This document shows positions 45,794-57,848 of a stretch of DNA of 64,000 nucleotides, piece by piece; position 1 is the stretch's first letter, and each line of letters starts with the position of its first letter. The position numbers and the translations under genes were made by a program. This DNA comes from Camellia lanceoleosa (taxonomy: Eukaryota > Streptophyta > Magnoliopsida > Ericales > Theaceae): contig CM045763.1 of NCBI GenBank assembly GCA_025200525.1, forward strand, positions 159,532,246-159,596,245. The letters are read 5' to 3'. The notes beneath the pieces were generated by a model. That model did no database searches. It saw nothing but the letters and a program-made list of their open reading frames with translations, and was not told where the DNA came from.

Positions 45794-47049
45794 GTATTTT
45801 GAATTGTGTTGTGTTTATAGCTCTTCAATGAAAATTTCTATTGATTTGGTTATGTAACATGTTTTGATGGCTTGAATGTCTCTGTTATTACAGAAATTGT
45901 TTCCAATTGCTAGTTGAATTTTGCTTTGTTCTGAATTTTGATGGAGATATTAGTTTCTTTGTTAGTATTATTAAATTTAACTTGCAAGAAAAATATACTT
46001 GAACTAGGAACGGAGATTAGTCTAAATTTTATAAAAGTCATGTTTGTTAGCTAACTTTGGGATAATTATTGATTATTAATAAGGTGTATGAATTTTGGAG
46101 AAATTGATTTAGTTACCTTGCTTAGTATGAAAAATGGACTTGTTAAAAAGATGGTTTGATTTGGAGTTGTTTTGGTATTTAAAATGTTTTTTTATATTTT
46201 TTATTGTTCTTACAGTGCTAGTTTAGCTCTATGAGAATGCCCTTGTCCTTCATTCCTTCCTCCCAGTTTTTAGAACAACTATTTAGGATTGAGTTGAGTT
46301 AGGCAATGTATGTGAAAACAAACATGAGCACTTTGATTATGATTTTCGTTTTTGGGTTTGCTTGTCGTTTTAGAGCAATTGAATTTGGATTCTTATTAAT
46401 TGGAAGAAAAAAGTTTTGCGGTAGAAAAGCCATAAATGGTAATTACTGGTTCTTAGGCATGAGATCAATATGGAAATTAGATTTTTGTTTTCTTACTTTC
46501 GTGATATACAAGTCAATTACATCAATTCACTGGATTGAAATTTTCTTTGTTGTCTATCTATGAGCCCCTGTGAAGACCACTAACCCAATTTTTCTAGGTT
46601 GATAAATGATTAATCATTTATGTTCAATATGCCTTTGCCTGCATAAGGGATGATTTAATTTAGATTGTCTTTTTTGTTTTTGTTGGGCAAGAAGGGTGTA
46701 CTGTTTCTCAATCTCTGATTCAGTAATAAACTACTGCTAGATTTATTTATGCCATATGCTTGTTGATAACGTGGATGCTTCCACTTCGTTAATGCTTTTT
46801 CCCACTTGGGAAAGAACTTTGTTCTTGGAACTCTAAACTTTATTTTGTTCCAAATTCCCTAATTGTTGCGAAACAGGTTCTCTCTTAACCTCAATTACTT
46901 TATATAGGAAAGTCATGATGCCTTGGGGACTTCCTTATTTTAGAAACTACTTTGATGACGAATGAGTACAAATTACTAATTTATGTCTTACTCTTTTGAA
47001 CTTTTGCCTTGGTATATTAATTGGGGTTGAAGTTTTGATTGGAGGTAAT
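45794..47049. other. Noncoding, intron-like stretch
   Basis: T-rich DNA without recognisable coding sequence or repeats; a small open frame at 46306-46563 has no supporting features. It could be intron sequence downstream of the CBL exon. Confidence 0.4.
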
Positions 47050-47067
47050 ATAACAGTTTAGCATTAT

Positions 47068-50000
47068 TTTTTTTGTTTATATAAATAACCAATTATATAA
47101 AGAAGCATCAAGAAGATGCAAAGAATACAAGGAAGCCAAAAAGGCTACACAAACAAACGAACTAACAAATTAAATCTTCCACAAACTCAACAAAAACCAA
47201 AGCATCCGGATCAACCGATCTAGTCACCCAACCATACAAAATCGTAAGAAGCCGTCGTTCTAACCAAAGGACTGAATGAGACAGCCCCTGAAAAACGCGC
47301 CTATTTCGCTCCATCCAAACCAACCATAGAATACAATGAGAAGCAAGCATCCACGCCTTCCGACGTCTCCTTCCAACACGACCCCCTACCCAACTATGCA
47401 GGACTGCTTGAACCGACGCCGGCTGCACCCAAGCCAAACCAAAAGTCGCAACAACTGACATCCAAAGCCGAGAAGATACCGGACAATGAATGAGCAAATG
47501 ATCCACCGACTCCGCAGCAGCACAACATAAGCAACACCAATTAACCAAAATGTGGCCACGACGAATCAAATTATCCAAAGTCAAAACACGACCCAATATA
47601 GCCGTCCACACAAAGAATGCCACCTTAGATGGCGTACCCGGAACCTAGACACACTTCCAAGGAAAAGCCACCTCCTCCACATGAGCAAGCACACGATAAT
47701 AAGAAGAAACGAAAAAAGACCCCTTAGCCCCAAGGCATTTCCAAACCAAAAAGTCATGTCCGTCCTCTCCCACTTGCAGCTCATATAAAAAAGCCAACAA
47801 CTCCACCAACTGACCTTGCTCCCAATCCTGAACAGCACGGCGCAGGCCCACATTCCAAAAAGGTGAAACCCCCTGGCCAGACCACACAACACACACCAAA
47901 ACCTCAGCATCGACGGCAATTCCAAAAACCAAAGGGAACCGCTCTTCCAAAGAGAGATCGCCACACCACCTATCGCGCCAAAACCGAACCCTATCCCCTA
48001 CCCCAACCTTGAGCTGCACCCGCTTCCAAAACTCTTCCCACCCCAATCAAATCCCCTTCCATAGGCCAAAACCATGAGAATGCCGTACCCGCCCCAAACA
48101 CCACGGGCCATGCCCCACACCAAACTTTGCTACCACTACCCTTCTCCAGAACCGATCAGGCTCTGCCACAAACCGCCACAACCATTTCCCCAATAGAGCT
48201 AAATTGAACAAGACCAACCTTCGAATCCCCAAACCCCCCTGCACCTTGGGACGACAAATCCGATCCCATGCCACAAAGTGATAATGGGAACCCTCCCCAC
48301 CAGAACCCCACAAGAAATCCCTCTGCAACTGCTCTATCCGCTTGGCCACTGATACCGGGATCACATGGACAGACATAAAATATGTGGGATGGAAGAAAGA
48401 ACACTCTTAATCAGCGTAAGTCTCCCTCCTTTTGATAAATACTAGCATTTCCATCCTGCCAACCGCCGCTGCACACGGTCCACCACCCTATCCCACACAC
48501 CTGTAGCCTTAAAAGACGCCCCCAAAGGTAACCCCAAATATGTAACTGGAAAATTTGCCACCTTACACCCGAGAATAGCTGCCAACACCGAAATCGAAGC
48601 CACCTCCCCCACTGGAATCAGTTCTGACTTTGCTAAGTTCACCCAAAGATCTGAGACGGCCTCAAAACACAATAACACACATCTCAAATACCCAATTTGA
48701 GCCACATCCGCATCGCAGAAAATAAGTGCATCATCAGCATAGAACAAATGGGAAACCGATAAAATTACAGGAGCCTTACCCACCGCAAAACCTTGCAATT
48801 GTCCTCCCTGCACCGCTCTAGATAACAACCGCCCCAACGCTTCCATCACCAGAATGAATAATAAAGGAGATAAAGGATCTCCTTGCCGGAGTCCCCTAAA
48901 AGTAGGAAAGAAACCCGCTGGAGACCCATTCACAAGAACTGACATCCGCACCGTGGAAATGCAGAATTGGATCCAACGCCTCCACCGAACCCCAAAACCG
49001 AGTCTGTCCAACATATAAAGTAAAAACTTCCAATTAACATTATCATAAGCCTTCTCAATATCAAGTTTGCAAATAAGCCCCGCCTGCCCTTGGCAGATTC
49101 GAGAATCTACACATTCATTTGCCACTAAGACCGCATCTAGAATTTGCCGCCCACCCACAAAAGCATTCTGAGACTCAGAAACGACCCCTTCCAACACACC
49201 TCGTAACCTATTAGCCAGCACTTTCGCCAAAAGCTTATACATACTACCCAACAGACTGGTAGGACGAAAGTCCCGAATATCCTCCGCCCCACCCTTCTTT
49301 GGGATCAAAGCAATAAAAGTGGCATTAAGACTGCGCTCAAACTCACCAGTTTGATGAAACTGCACAAACATTGCCATCACATCGGCCTTCACCACCTCCC
49401 AGCAATGCTGAAAAAATGCCAATGTAAAACCATCTGGACCCGGCGCCTTATCCCCAGGCATACTACGCAAAGCCTCCAACACCTCCTCTTCTGTGAACGG
49501 GCTCTCCAGCCTACAACTATCCGTGTCTGAAATAACATCGAAAGAAACACCATCCAGGCTTGGCCTCCAAACCTCCCCCTCATCCCAAAAAAGGTGCTCA
49601 TAGTAACCCACAATCCCGGCCCGAACCGCATCTGGAGAAGACAATTCCACACCCTCTACACGCAGACGACCTATCTGATTCACCCTCCGATGGGCATTCG
49701 CCATTCGGTGAAAAAACTTTGTATTACGATCCCCATCCTTTAACCACAGGCATCTAGATTTTTGCCGAAAGCTAATCTCCTCCATACGGGCAATGTGGCC
49801 AAACTCCTTACGGACATCATCACGACAACGAAGATCCGCCGCAGACAAAATCCCCTCGGATTCTATGACGTCCAATTCTTGCAACACAGCGAGCACAGCG
49901 GCCTTCTGAACCTCCAAACGTTCAAACACTTCCCTATTCCACCTCTTCAAATCAGACTTAAGAAGTTTCAATTTCTGTGCCAGACAATAACTAGGCAAAC

Positions 50001-50133
50001 CAGAGAGCACAGAACTATCCCACCAGCCCTTTACCCGCTCTAGAAAGCCCTCAGACGATAACCACATGTTCTCAAATCGAAACGGCGTGGGCCCACTCCG
50101 AATACCCCCACTATCCAATAAAACTGGCCAATG
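47068..50133 (-). mobile_element. 5'-truncated L1-type LINE
   Basis: Flanked by a perfect 18-bp target duplication ATAACAGTTTAGCATTAT (47050-47067 and 50134-50151). The 3' end on the minus strand is a short A-tail (T-run 47067-47074 on the plus strand). About 3.07 kb; the endonuclease part of ORF2 and all of ORF1 are missing, the classic outcome of incomplete target-primed reverse transcription. Confidence 0.94.
47162..50133 (-). pseudogene. LINE ORF2: reverse transcriptase and zf-RVT region
   Basis: The RT domain has 'DKAPGPDGFTLAFFQHCW', 'FIALIPKKGGAEDIRDFRP', 'KLDIEKAYDNVNW', 'GLRQGDPLSPLLFILVMEAL' and the catalytic 'FYADDALIF'. After a stop at 48442 the frame resumes with '[15 protein letters not shown]', then the C-terminal zf-RVT region ('KVAFFVWTAILGRVLTLDNL', 'CCLCCAAAESVDHLLIHC'). 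Interruptions: frameshift near 48440-48400, stop near 48047, shift near 47640. The apparent first codons at 50184-50134 lie in flanking host DNA, so that ATG is spurious and LINE sequence starts at 'HWPVLLDSGG'. Confidence 0.93.
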
Positions 50134-50151
50134 ATAACAGTTTAGCATTAT

Positions 50152-51330
50152 GATTGCCCTTTGCCCTTCTTTTCTGAAAGCCATCTAGAATTAAATTCTA
50201 AAATGCAAGGTATATATGAAAACTACAGAATAACAAAGGTTATGATTGAAAATTAAAATAGCATGGTTTGGTAGAACAATCCTTTAACCAATTTTAGTAC
50301 TCTATTCATTGAAAATTAAATAAATATAACTAGTAGCAGTAATATTAAATGACAATAAATATGAGGAAAAGAATCACAAATCTTCAAAATGCAGAGCTAT
50401 ATACAATTTCAGCCCCTATCTAGAGCCAAATGCAGTTTCAATTTCTTGTTTATCTTATTTCCTTTGCTGTATACTTGTCTGTAACTAATCCTACCCAAAA
50501 CTTTAAAAAAATTTATTATCTAAATGTAATTCAACATCGGCAAAATGATTCAGATTAATCATTTTTACGTCTAGATAATTTTGACAAATAACAAATAAAA
50601 TGTAGCATACAGCGTGAATCTTTTTGGTAAATCACTTGTGAGTAGCTTATGTTTGTACTAACTAGCTGACACATTCTTGTTACCAATTTGTAAAAAGTCA
50701 TCGTAGTCACATTTGGAACAGATTATTCACAGTAACAGTAACAATAACAGAATTTGTTAGCTGCAAATCCTGAAAAAATTTGATGCATTTTAATATCCAA
50801 TTTAACTAATTAGGAAATTCTAATGACAATGATAATGAAATTTGAACTCAAAGGAACTTTACCCACTCAGTCAAAGGAACTTCACCCATAGTGTACTGAT
50901 GCACAATAAATACAACTATTAACCACCCAATAATAGATATTAATTGTCAAAAAATTATCTCATTGGCCCTCTTTTTTAGTTTTTAATCAAATTTAATATT
51001 CAATTCAAGATCTGCTTTGTCTTTTTTGTTTTGCTTATGTTAATGATGGTGGTGGTGGTGATATATGTTGATTAATCAAATTTAATATTTAATTCAAGAT
51101 CTGCTTTGTCTTTTTTGTTTTGCTTATGTTAATGGTGGTGGTGGTGGTGGTGGTGGTGGTGATCTCTGTTAATTAAAATGACTGGTTTTTGTAGAATTTG
51201 TGTCAGGGATTTAAAATTTGCACATGAATTACTTAGAACACCTGACAACATGTAGATTTATGTATGTTTTTTGTATTTGATTTCATTTTTACATTTTGAC
51301 GTGCTCGTATAATTTTTGTTCCCTTCAAAG
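50152..51330. other. Noncoding stretch with local duplication and (GGT)n
   Basis: No gene. A segment of about 75 bp is duplicated in tandem: 'AATTCAAGATCTGCTTTGTC' occurs at about 51003 and 51090, each copy ending in 'GCTTATGTTAATG' followed by (GGT)n (about 51045-51060 and 51133-51160). The right part leads to a splice acceptor (CCCTTCAAAG) for the next exon. Confidence 0.7.
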
Positions 51331-51512
51331 TTGGACGGGGAATCTCTTGACAGAGCTTTGATCTCTAGTCAGACAAATGTATATGCTGCTGCTTTGTTCT
51401 ATGCCTCATGGTGCCCTTTTTGAAGTGGTGTTCGATCCAAGTTTGCTGTCCTCAGTTCAATGTTTCCTCAAATCAAACACGTAATGGTTGAACAATCTTC
51501 TGCCATGCCAAG
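51331..51512 (+). pseudogene. 5'-adenylylsulfate reductase-like (APRL) thioredoxin-fold exon
   Basis: Bounded by an AAAG acceptor and a GTGGGT donor. The 182-bp exon reads 'LDGESLDRALISSQTNVYAA', 'ALFYASWCPF', then TGA, then 'SGVRSKFAVLSSMFPQIKH' and 'VMVEQSSAMP'. This is the thioredoxin-like domain of plant APR-like proteins, where 'YASWCPFS' is the expected active-site segment. TGA at 51421-51423 falls at or next to that Ser and is probably TCA to TGA. No other APRL exon was found nearby. These proteins are ER/secretory thiol proteins of uncertain role. A pseudogenic fragment. Confidence 0.75.
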
Positions 51513-53677
51513 GTGGGTATTGTAGTCTGATCTTCTGTTTTATTATTATTTACTTGTTCAGATGGATTATATTATGTTTCAGTCATTATGTCTGCTCAGA
51601 ATGTAGATCAGAATGCTTGTATAGTGCACTGCCTGCCAGTTTCTGTATCTTAGGAGAAATTTGATCATTTTTTGCATATTGTAGCTAGTACACTTTACAT
51701 TATAGACTTGGCTCGGATGTGTCAAAAAATATATATTATAGATATATGTATATATTTTTCTAAAAAAAAAGAACAATTCTCATAATAATATTCTTGTTCA
51801 ATAATAATTTGTGTTGGCTGATTTTCAATATGTATCAGTTAGTATTGTTTGCAATCTTTTCAAATCTGGTCTGTAGTTCGCCGTTCCTCTTCAGCTTGCA
51901 ACTGCTTCCTCCAAAGCGTTCACATCATCTACATGTTTGACAGGAGCAGTTTTATTTTTATCTTTTTTTCAACAATCATTATAGTACTGTGAGTCTCTGA
52001 CATTTGAATTTGGAGACATGGATAGGGCATGTGGAAGCATTGCTATAGTACTCCATATGAGTGGTAGTAGTTGATCCAGTCACATTTATTTAAATGAAGT
52101 GCCATGTCCTGCTCTAATCCTCACATTTTTAATGATTGGCTATACCAGCATACCATGTCATGTCATGTCCACATCTTCTGTCCATATCAATACAAAACAG
52201 GCTTTCAACTTTTTCCTTTCTGAGTTATCTGGGCTCTACAATCACCAACTACATTGATCATCTCTGGATTTGAAGGGGTGCTTGTGTTTCTAGCTAAAAA
52301 CAAAAATGAGGTATTATGTCTCATATCCCTTCCCCGTTTGTCTGCTATTATTAAAGATTGGCTGTATAAAGCATGTCATGGCGTGTCATGCCCGTGTCTT
52401 TATTTCCTTATTGGTACTGCATAGGCTTTCAACTCTGCCTGATAAATTTTTTTTTTTTTTAAAAAAAAAAAAAAAATTATTTGAGTTATCCTGGCTTTAT
52501 GGTCGCCAATCACATTGGATAACCTCTCAATTTGATGGGGTGCTGGTCTTTATGGCTGAAAGGAAGAAAATAAAGGGAAAATTGCACATAAGTGGGATAG
52601 AGTCATGAACCTGTAAACCTGGCTTTCAAAGAGGCCACTGGAACTATAGACAAGTTATAAAACACCTAGATTTGATCCTAATTTGACAGGATAGCTGGAG
52701 AAAACCCAAAATGCTAGCAAAACACTTTATTTAAGCCTTAATTCGTTACTTTACCATCACTATCCCTTCTCTTTCAAAACAAATACTTAAATTGTTATAT
52801 TTTGAAATAAAGCAAAACAAACTAAACAGTATATAACAGACTTATAGTGATAAAAACAACATAGGTCAATCAAAAAGAAAGCAATAACTTCTTGATTATA
52901 TCAGCTCCTAGTTAAAAAAATTTGGGCAAATGGGAAAAACCTATCAGAAATCAATAGACTATGGAAGATATATTTATTTGTGTTTTCCTAGTATTTTAGT
53001 CTATTTATGTTTCTGTATTTCATGAAATCAAAGCTGCATGAGGTGCAAATATATTTATGACTATAGTGATGACATATGATTGAATGAATTTAGCTATGAT
53101 TGAATGAATTTATGGCAAATATTTTTTAGACTTATTTCAGTACTCTTCTTTCTATTATTCATTCCTTTCTTGTTTATTGTTCATATGATTGAATGAATTT
53201 AGCTAATGTGCCACCGCTTGATCTACCCTATTTTCACCCACTTATTTTAATTAATGTGCTTCACCTTTGAGTAATTCTATGTTTAGGACTGTGTGTTATT
53301 CTTTTTCCATGGAACTATGCTTCAATAACAAATTGCATGGTAATAAAAATGTGCTGATTAGATATCATAGCACTTAGCTTCGAGTTTTGCTCAATAAGCA
53401 TCAATACTTAGGTACTAAGCATACACTTGTGTAGTTAATTTACCTTGACTAGATGCTAATTTTCAGCCTACTAATTAGTACATCAAGATGGCCGATGCCA
53501 TCCCAAATCTTTTTTTATCGGTTGTCGATTAGTTTACACACATTTCAATAATATAAAATTACCATAAAACATGAAATCTAATCATAAAGATCTCCTTCTT
53601 AACAATTTTGATTTTTGAATACCTTTTTTTGGAAGTTGACTCATTTACTTGGGTTTGGATCCGAGATTACATGTAAG
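51513..53677. other. Noncoding stretch with a diverged segmental duplication
   Basis: No gene. About 52140-52310 and 52360-52560 are diverged copies sharing 'GGCTTTCAACT', 'TGAGTTATC(C)TGG(G)CT' and 'TGGGGTGCTTG'-like phrases. The second copy carries a T-run/A-run (about 52448-52476). There is a small repeat around 53083-53200 ('GATTGAATGAATTTA' three times). Confidence 0.6.
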
Positions 53678-54159
53678 AAAACTTGAAGGCAAGGTCTTTG
53701 GACTTAGAACAACAACTCGATGAGATAAGAGCCATGCTTATCAAAGAAAGAAGGCAAAATGATGTAAGAGGAAAAACTAAACATGATCATATAATTTTTG
53801 ATGATTTAATTCAAGTAAATTTTGATTCAAATCATTTGTTGTTTTATATTTAAATCACTTGCATGTTTGTCTTTGAGTGTAGGGTACCAATCCCTCCCAA
53901 AGAAGCTCCGATCTACTCCAATCTACTCCTCATGACAACCTTCCAACTTTGGTGAGTGAAAATAGTATTTTCAAAACATTTTTGTCTACTCCTCATGTCT
54001 TTAATTGTTGGAATTCTGTGGTAGCTATATGCTTAATGAAGTGTTTTTATGGTTTTTTAGGTGAATGAAGTTGGTTCTGTTACTGAAAGCATTGAAGCTA
54101 TGAAAATATCTAAACGTGTTGGTTCTTCAATTGCAAACCTTCCAATTTGTTTAGATACG
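53678..54159 (+). CDS. Three in-frame small exons near the CACTA right end (partial gene)
   Basis: Exons 53678-53763, 53883-53951 and 54061-54159 are each bounded by AG/GT (donors GTAAGA, GTGAGT, GTAAGT) with all internal junctions in phase 0, and read without stops: 'NLKARSLDLEQQLDEIRAML' 'IKERRQND', then 'GTNPSQRSSDLLQSTPHDNL', then 'VNEVGSVTESIEAMKISKRV'. The first exon is a short coiled coil. Position next to the CACTA terminus suggests the tail of a CACTA-encoded (Ptta/En/Spm-like) protein, but I recognise no diagnostic domain. Start and end of the gene are unknown. Confidence 0.5.
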
Positions 54160-54849
54160 GTAAGTTGTGCTCTTTTTAGAAGTCTCAATTGTTATGATAT
54201 GGTAATTAGTTATACATTATTGGCATCTTCTTGGGGCTGTGGATATTGACAATGTTGGTGGTATTAATGATTCTATCTAACTACAATTATGATTATACCA
54301 AATTTGGATTATGGGGGATCATACATTAATCTTCTTCTAGTGGCTTTTATGTTTTTTTTTAGTTTTCTTAATTATAGTGATCAAACTGGGAATGTCATAG
54401 GATTTGAATTCCCTTTTCTAGCTCAGTGAAGTTTTCTTTCTTTTTTGGTTCTTGAATTCCCTTTTCTTGTAATTTAATTGCCTGTCTTTATACTACATAT
54501 TGAGATAAAAAGAGTCAAAATCATCTCTAGTACTAAAGCAACATACCTGCATTAACTGTTTTACTGTTAGTGATTTGTCTATTTGTCTTTAACCTCTGTT
54601 GCTCTGTAATTTCAATCTTTAATTTTCTTGGTTTTCGTGAATGTGGGACTTTCATTTGTGAGAGGAGCTTCAATCTGGAAGAAATCAGTGATAGAGTTTA
54701 TGATGTAATTGAAGTTCTGTTATGGCTGATTAATTGTAGAATATGCATCATATAATATCTAGGGTTTCATAGAAGTATATCATACCTTCCAAAAATCATC
54801 GACCGACTCGAGTTGTGAAGTATATCATTAATGTTTAATTTATTACTTT
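54160..54849. other. Noncoding stretch before the CACTA right end
   Basis: No convincing exon. A small open frame (54570-54755) ends just before an AT-rich region and could be a last exon plus 3' UTR of the preceding partial gene, but nothing supports it strongly. Confidence 0.35.
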
Positions 54850-54984
54850 TTATAACTTTACTTGCATGCCGTAAATGGCGCTTAGCTTTTCACAGCATGT
54901 CATATAACAGCATTTGTGTGCATTCCATGAAAGAGTTTTTACGACATGCATTGTAAGCCGTAAAAATTCAATTTTGTTGTAGTG
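54850..54984 (-). mobile_element. Right end of a CACTA (En/Spm) transposon
   Basis: The plus strand ends TTTTGTTGTAGTG, the inverse of CACTACAACAAAA at 11271. Subterminal repeats include 'TTTTTACGACATGCATTG', 'GCCGTAAA' and 'TTGCATGCCGTAAATGG', the same core as at the left end. Orientation is inward-facing, consistent with one element of which 11271-54984 is the nested, expanded remnant (about 43.7 kb). Confidence 0.8.
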
Positions 54985-56096
54985 GATTACCACACTACCA
55001 CAAAATGTGTAATTTCATTTCTAAATTACCAATTATCATAAACCAGAAAAATATATAATATTTACTATAAAAATGCATAACATTTACTTCAAAAATACAT
55101 AACAGATACATATGATACACATCCTTTGAAAGGGTGTGTAGCGTAGTGTTTACCCTCTTAATTTTATTATTTCGTGATAAACATTTGCGAGAAACACTAG
55201 TTTATATAGCATTTTTTCTTCCTAATATGTTGTGTAACCATAGAAAAGTTACATTTCATCTTCTCTTTGTTTTTGGATTGGTGAGAAAGCCAATGATAAG
55301 ACAATACAAATCTTTTATTATTTATTGATACATCTTAGACTATTTTTTTCCTACAAAAGTAAGCTTGAGTAATTTTAAATGTAGGATGATATTTTTTATT
55401 TTTTATTCAATTTTTAAAAAATTAAAATAATTAGACTACAATAGTTGAAAAAACATTGACTTAATCTTTGTACGAACATAATTTTACACACATGAATAAA
55501 ATGTGACTAGAACTCTCATTATAAGCCTTTAGCTAGTAAAACAACGCCTAGACGATGAACTAATCTGGCAAACATGTTTCAGAAAAGCACCTCTCTTATG
55601 GCTAAGGCAAAACTTGGGATCAATAGGGAAAGGAAAGAGGGATTTAGGGTTACGTACGCGTAAAAGAAATCGAATCCTCTATATGTTGATCTTGCTTGCT
55701 TTTATAGCTTTTCCTCATGTGGATTGGCATTGCCCAAACAATATTTATGAGGAATCTCTGTTAAGCAAATAAGCTTATCCAAACTCCCTAAAGTCATGCA
55801 TGCAATGAACATTTACATTTCAAAATAAGCACGGCGAAGCTAGCTGGCAATCGATGCCCGACAATCTAATCGACCACCTAACTCATACAAGCCCTACGCA
55901 TAAATGAATTAGCTATATTATCAATTTAAAAATATGTATTGTAAATATTCAATTAATAATTTCTTATCTCAATAACCTAGAAAATAAGTTTTGAATAATA
56001 TTAAAATGTAAAAAGCCTCATTTTAAGTTATTATTTTAGACTTCAAATTATTTTGAACAGACTCTGCTTTTGAATATGTTATGATTCATTTATACG
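54985..56096. other. Flank of CACTA: right palindrome arm, then noncoding
   Basis: 54997-55037 pairs with 11150-11230 as described there. Beyond, similarity to the reverse of about 9020-9134 continues weakly to about 55135 ('GATACACATCCTTTGAAAGG'). 55140-56096 holds no recognisable gene. On the minus strand a TATA-like CTATAAAAGCAAG near 55700 with a leader-like sequence was noted, but no supported coding exon. Confidence 0.45.
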
Positions 56097-57848
56097 TGTA
56101 ACGCCCTCAAAATAATGATATTAAACCAACAATATTAACATGCTATGATATATATAAAAGATCCACGTCCTTCCATTCATCAGAGTGCTATTACAAAAGG
56201 TATTACATGTTAACAACAAAAGCAAATGCCCTACGGGCTTACAGCTTTCCAAGTTAACACTTGGTTACAAGAAAGTAGAGTGCTAACTCATTTACACATT
56301 AAGCCCTAGGCTTGAATTTACATGTAACACTGTAAAAGGAAAGACAACCAAAAAGTCCGTCCGCCACTAGCCTCCCAAGCTAAGTCCTTGGAGGTGGCAT
56401 GCTACAAAATGATGTTCCCATATAGGGTGAGCCACAAGAGAAATATACTAAACCTTATAAATAATGACTAAAAGATTAACAATTGATAGATGGTCAATTC
56501 TTTTACATTCTTTCATCACATCAACAAATATAAACAAAACAGTTACATTCATACTTTCCATGACAAGCATACATGCTCTGCCAATATATTTCTAGATAAG
56601 CATACATGCTCTATCTACGGAGTTCATCCTATCTCCTCGGTAACATCCGGTTTAGAGGTCCATCCCTATCTTCCCTAAACCGCGAGTACATCCCTATCTC
56701 CTCCAACACAACACAATGCATATATATAACAATTATACACATCACATATCAATACATAAAATCAATGTATTCTTTCCATCGTCATAACCCATGACCCAAT
56801 TCTATCTCAATTCCTCATTTTTCCACAATTAATTACTCAAATTAATTAATCAATGTAATTAGGACGTTTCCATAATTAACATTACAACCCTTAGGTTCAA
56901 ATTTCACTAATGTTTCAACATTAATTCCATGTTTCTATACCAAACATGCTTCTAGGTTTATTATAGACAAAACCCCAAACTTTTATAAAATTACACAATG
57001 GCCCAAAGTTTTCCCAAAATTACACAACAACTACCAACATATCAAAATGCTAAAATTCAAAGACAAAATCCATAAAGAGGAGTAGGATATCCCTACCTCA
57101 AAGTTTGAGCTCAAAAGGAGATGAAGACCCAACACCCAACTTGCTCCAAAACCGAATATTTTCAGATTATATCAAGCCCAAATCACCCTCTACCTTTTTA
57201 ACAAAGCACTTAGGGAAGATCCACCTCTAGGAGATGATTTCTTAGAGAGAAGGCAAGTCTAGAGAGAGGCTCTCGATTTAGGGTTTTAAAAAGTAAAAGC
57301 TTCAAAAAGTGAAGTTTAGATCAATCGATATAAACAGCTCGCCGGCGAAGACTTGGGCCGAGCGAAACCGTAGCACGAGCCAAGAAGGTCTCGCTCGAGC
57401 CAAGATGCTAGAAGCTCGCTCGAGCGAAGAAAAGCTCGCTCGAGCCAGGAACTCGACCCTTCAGGTCTGCAACTAGACGCACGCTCGAGCGACGAACCGC
57501 TCGCTCGAGCGAAGATCGAACCAGATCGCTCGAGCGAAGAATCAGCTCGCTCGAGCCAGAAATCATGGTGTTCAGGTCCAGCCCAGATAGCTGCCGCTGA
57601 AGCGCGCTCGACCCACTGACACAAAACTCAACGCCGCTCGGCGACCAACTCCTCGCCGGCGAAGGACAAAATTCAGGCAAGCAACCCTTGGCTCCGAACA
57701 CAACCAACTGAAACAAACCTGCCCAACACATCCTATAACTCAAATACAATATATGAAAGGTCGTAAACAGGACAACAATCCACTACCAACATCCACGGAC
57801 ACACGTCCGGATCACTATACAACAAGGGGTAAACCCGGGATCGCTATA
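56097..57848 (-). mobile_element. Solo LTR 3, chromovirus family, minus orientation
   Basis: Plus-strand edges TGTAACGCCC and GGGATCGCTATA. The flanking pentamers ATACG (56092-56096) and ATACA (57849-57853) differ at one base, a slightly decayed duplication. It is closest to the element A LTR (ends 'AATAATGATATTAAACC' and 'TTGTTGACATC'-side phrases, same leader), and contains the 'CATCCCTATCT' block (56640-56705) and a CTCGAG array. No internal region. Confidence 0.88.
57335..57660 (-). repeat. CTCGAGCGAG array in solo LTR 3, capped by CGCCGGCG
   Basis: About eight GCTCGAGCGA or GCTCGAGCCA units between about 57388 and 57560, with CTCGCCGGCGA at both outer ends (about 57341 and 57652). On the minus strand a TATA-like GTTTATATCG (about 57325-57334) lies just after the array. 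Confidence 0.88.

Noticed and set aside
51421..51423. In-frame TGA right after WCPF in the APR-like exon, resembling a selenocysteine at a redox site
   Set aside because: Land plants lack the selenocysteine machinery and the family normally has Ser or similar there; a TCA to TGA substitution in an isolated exon fragment is simpler.
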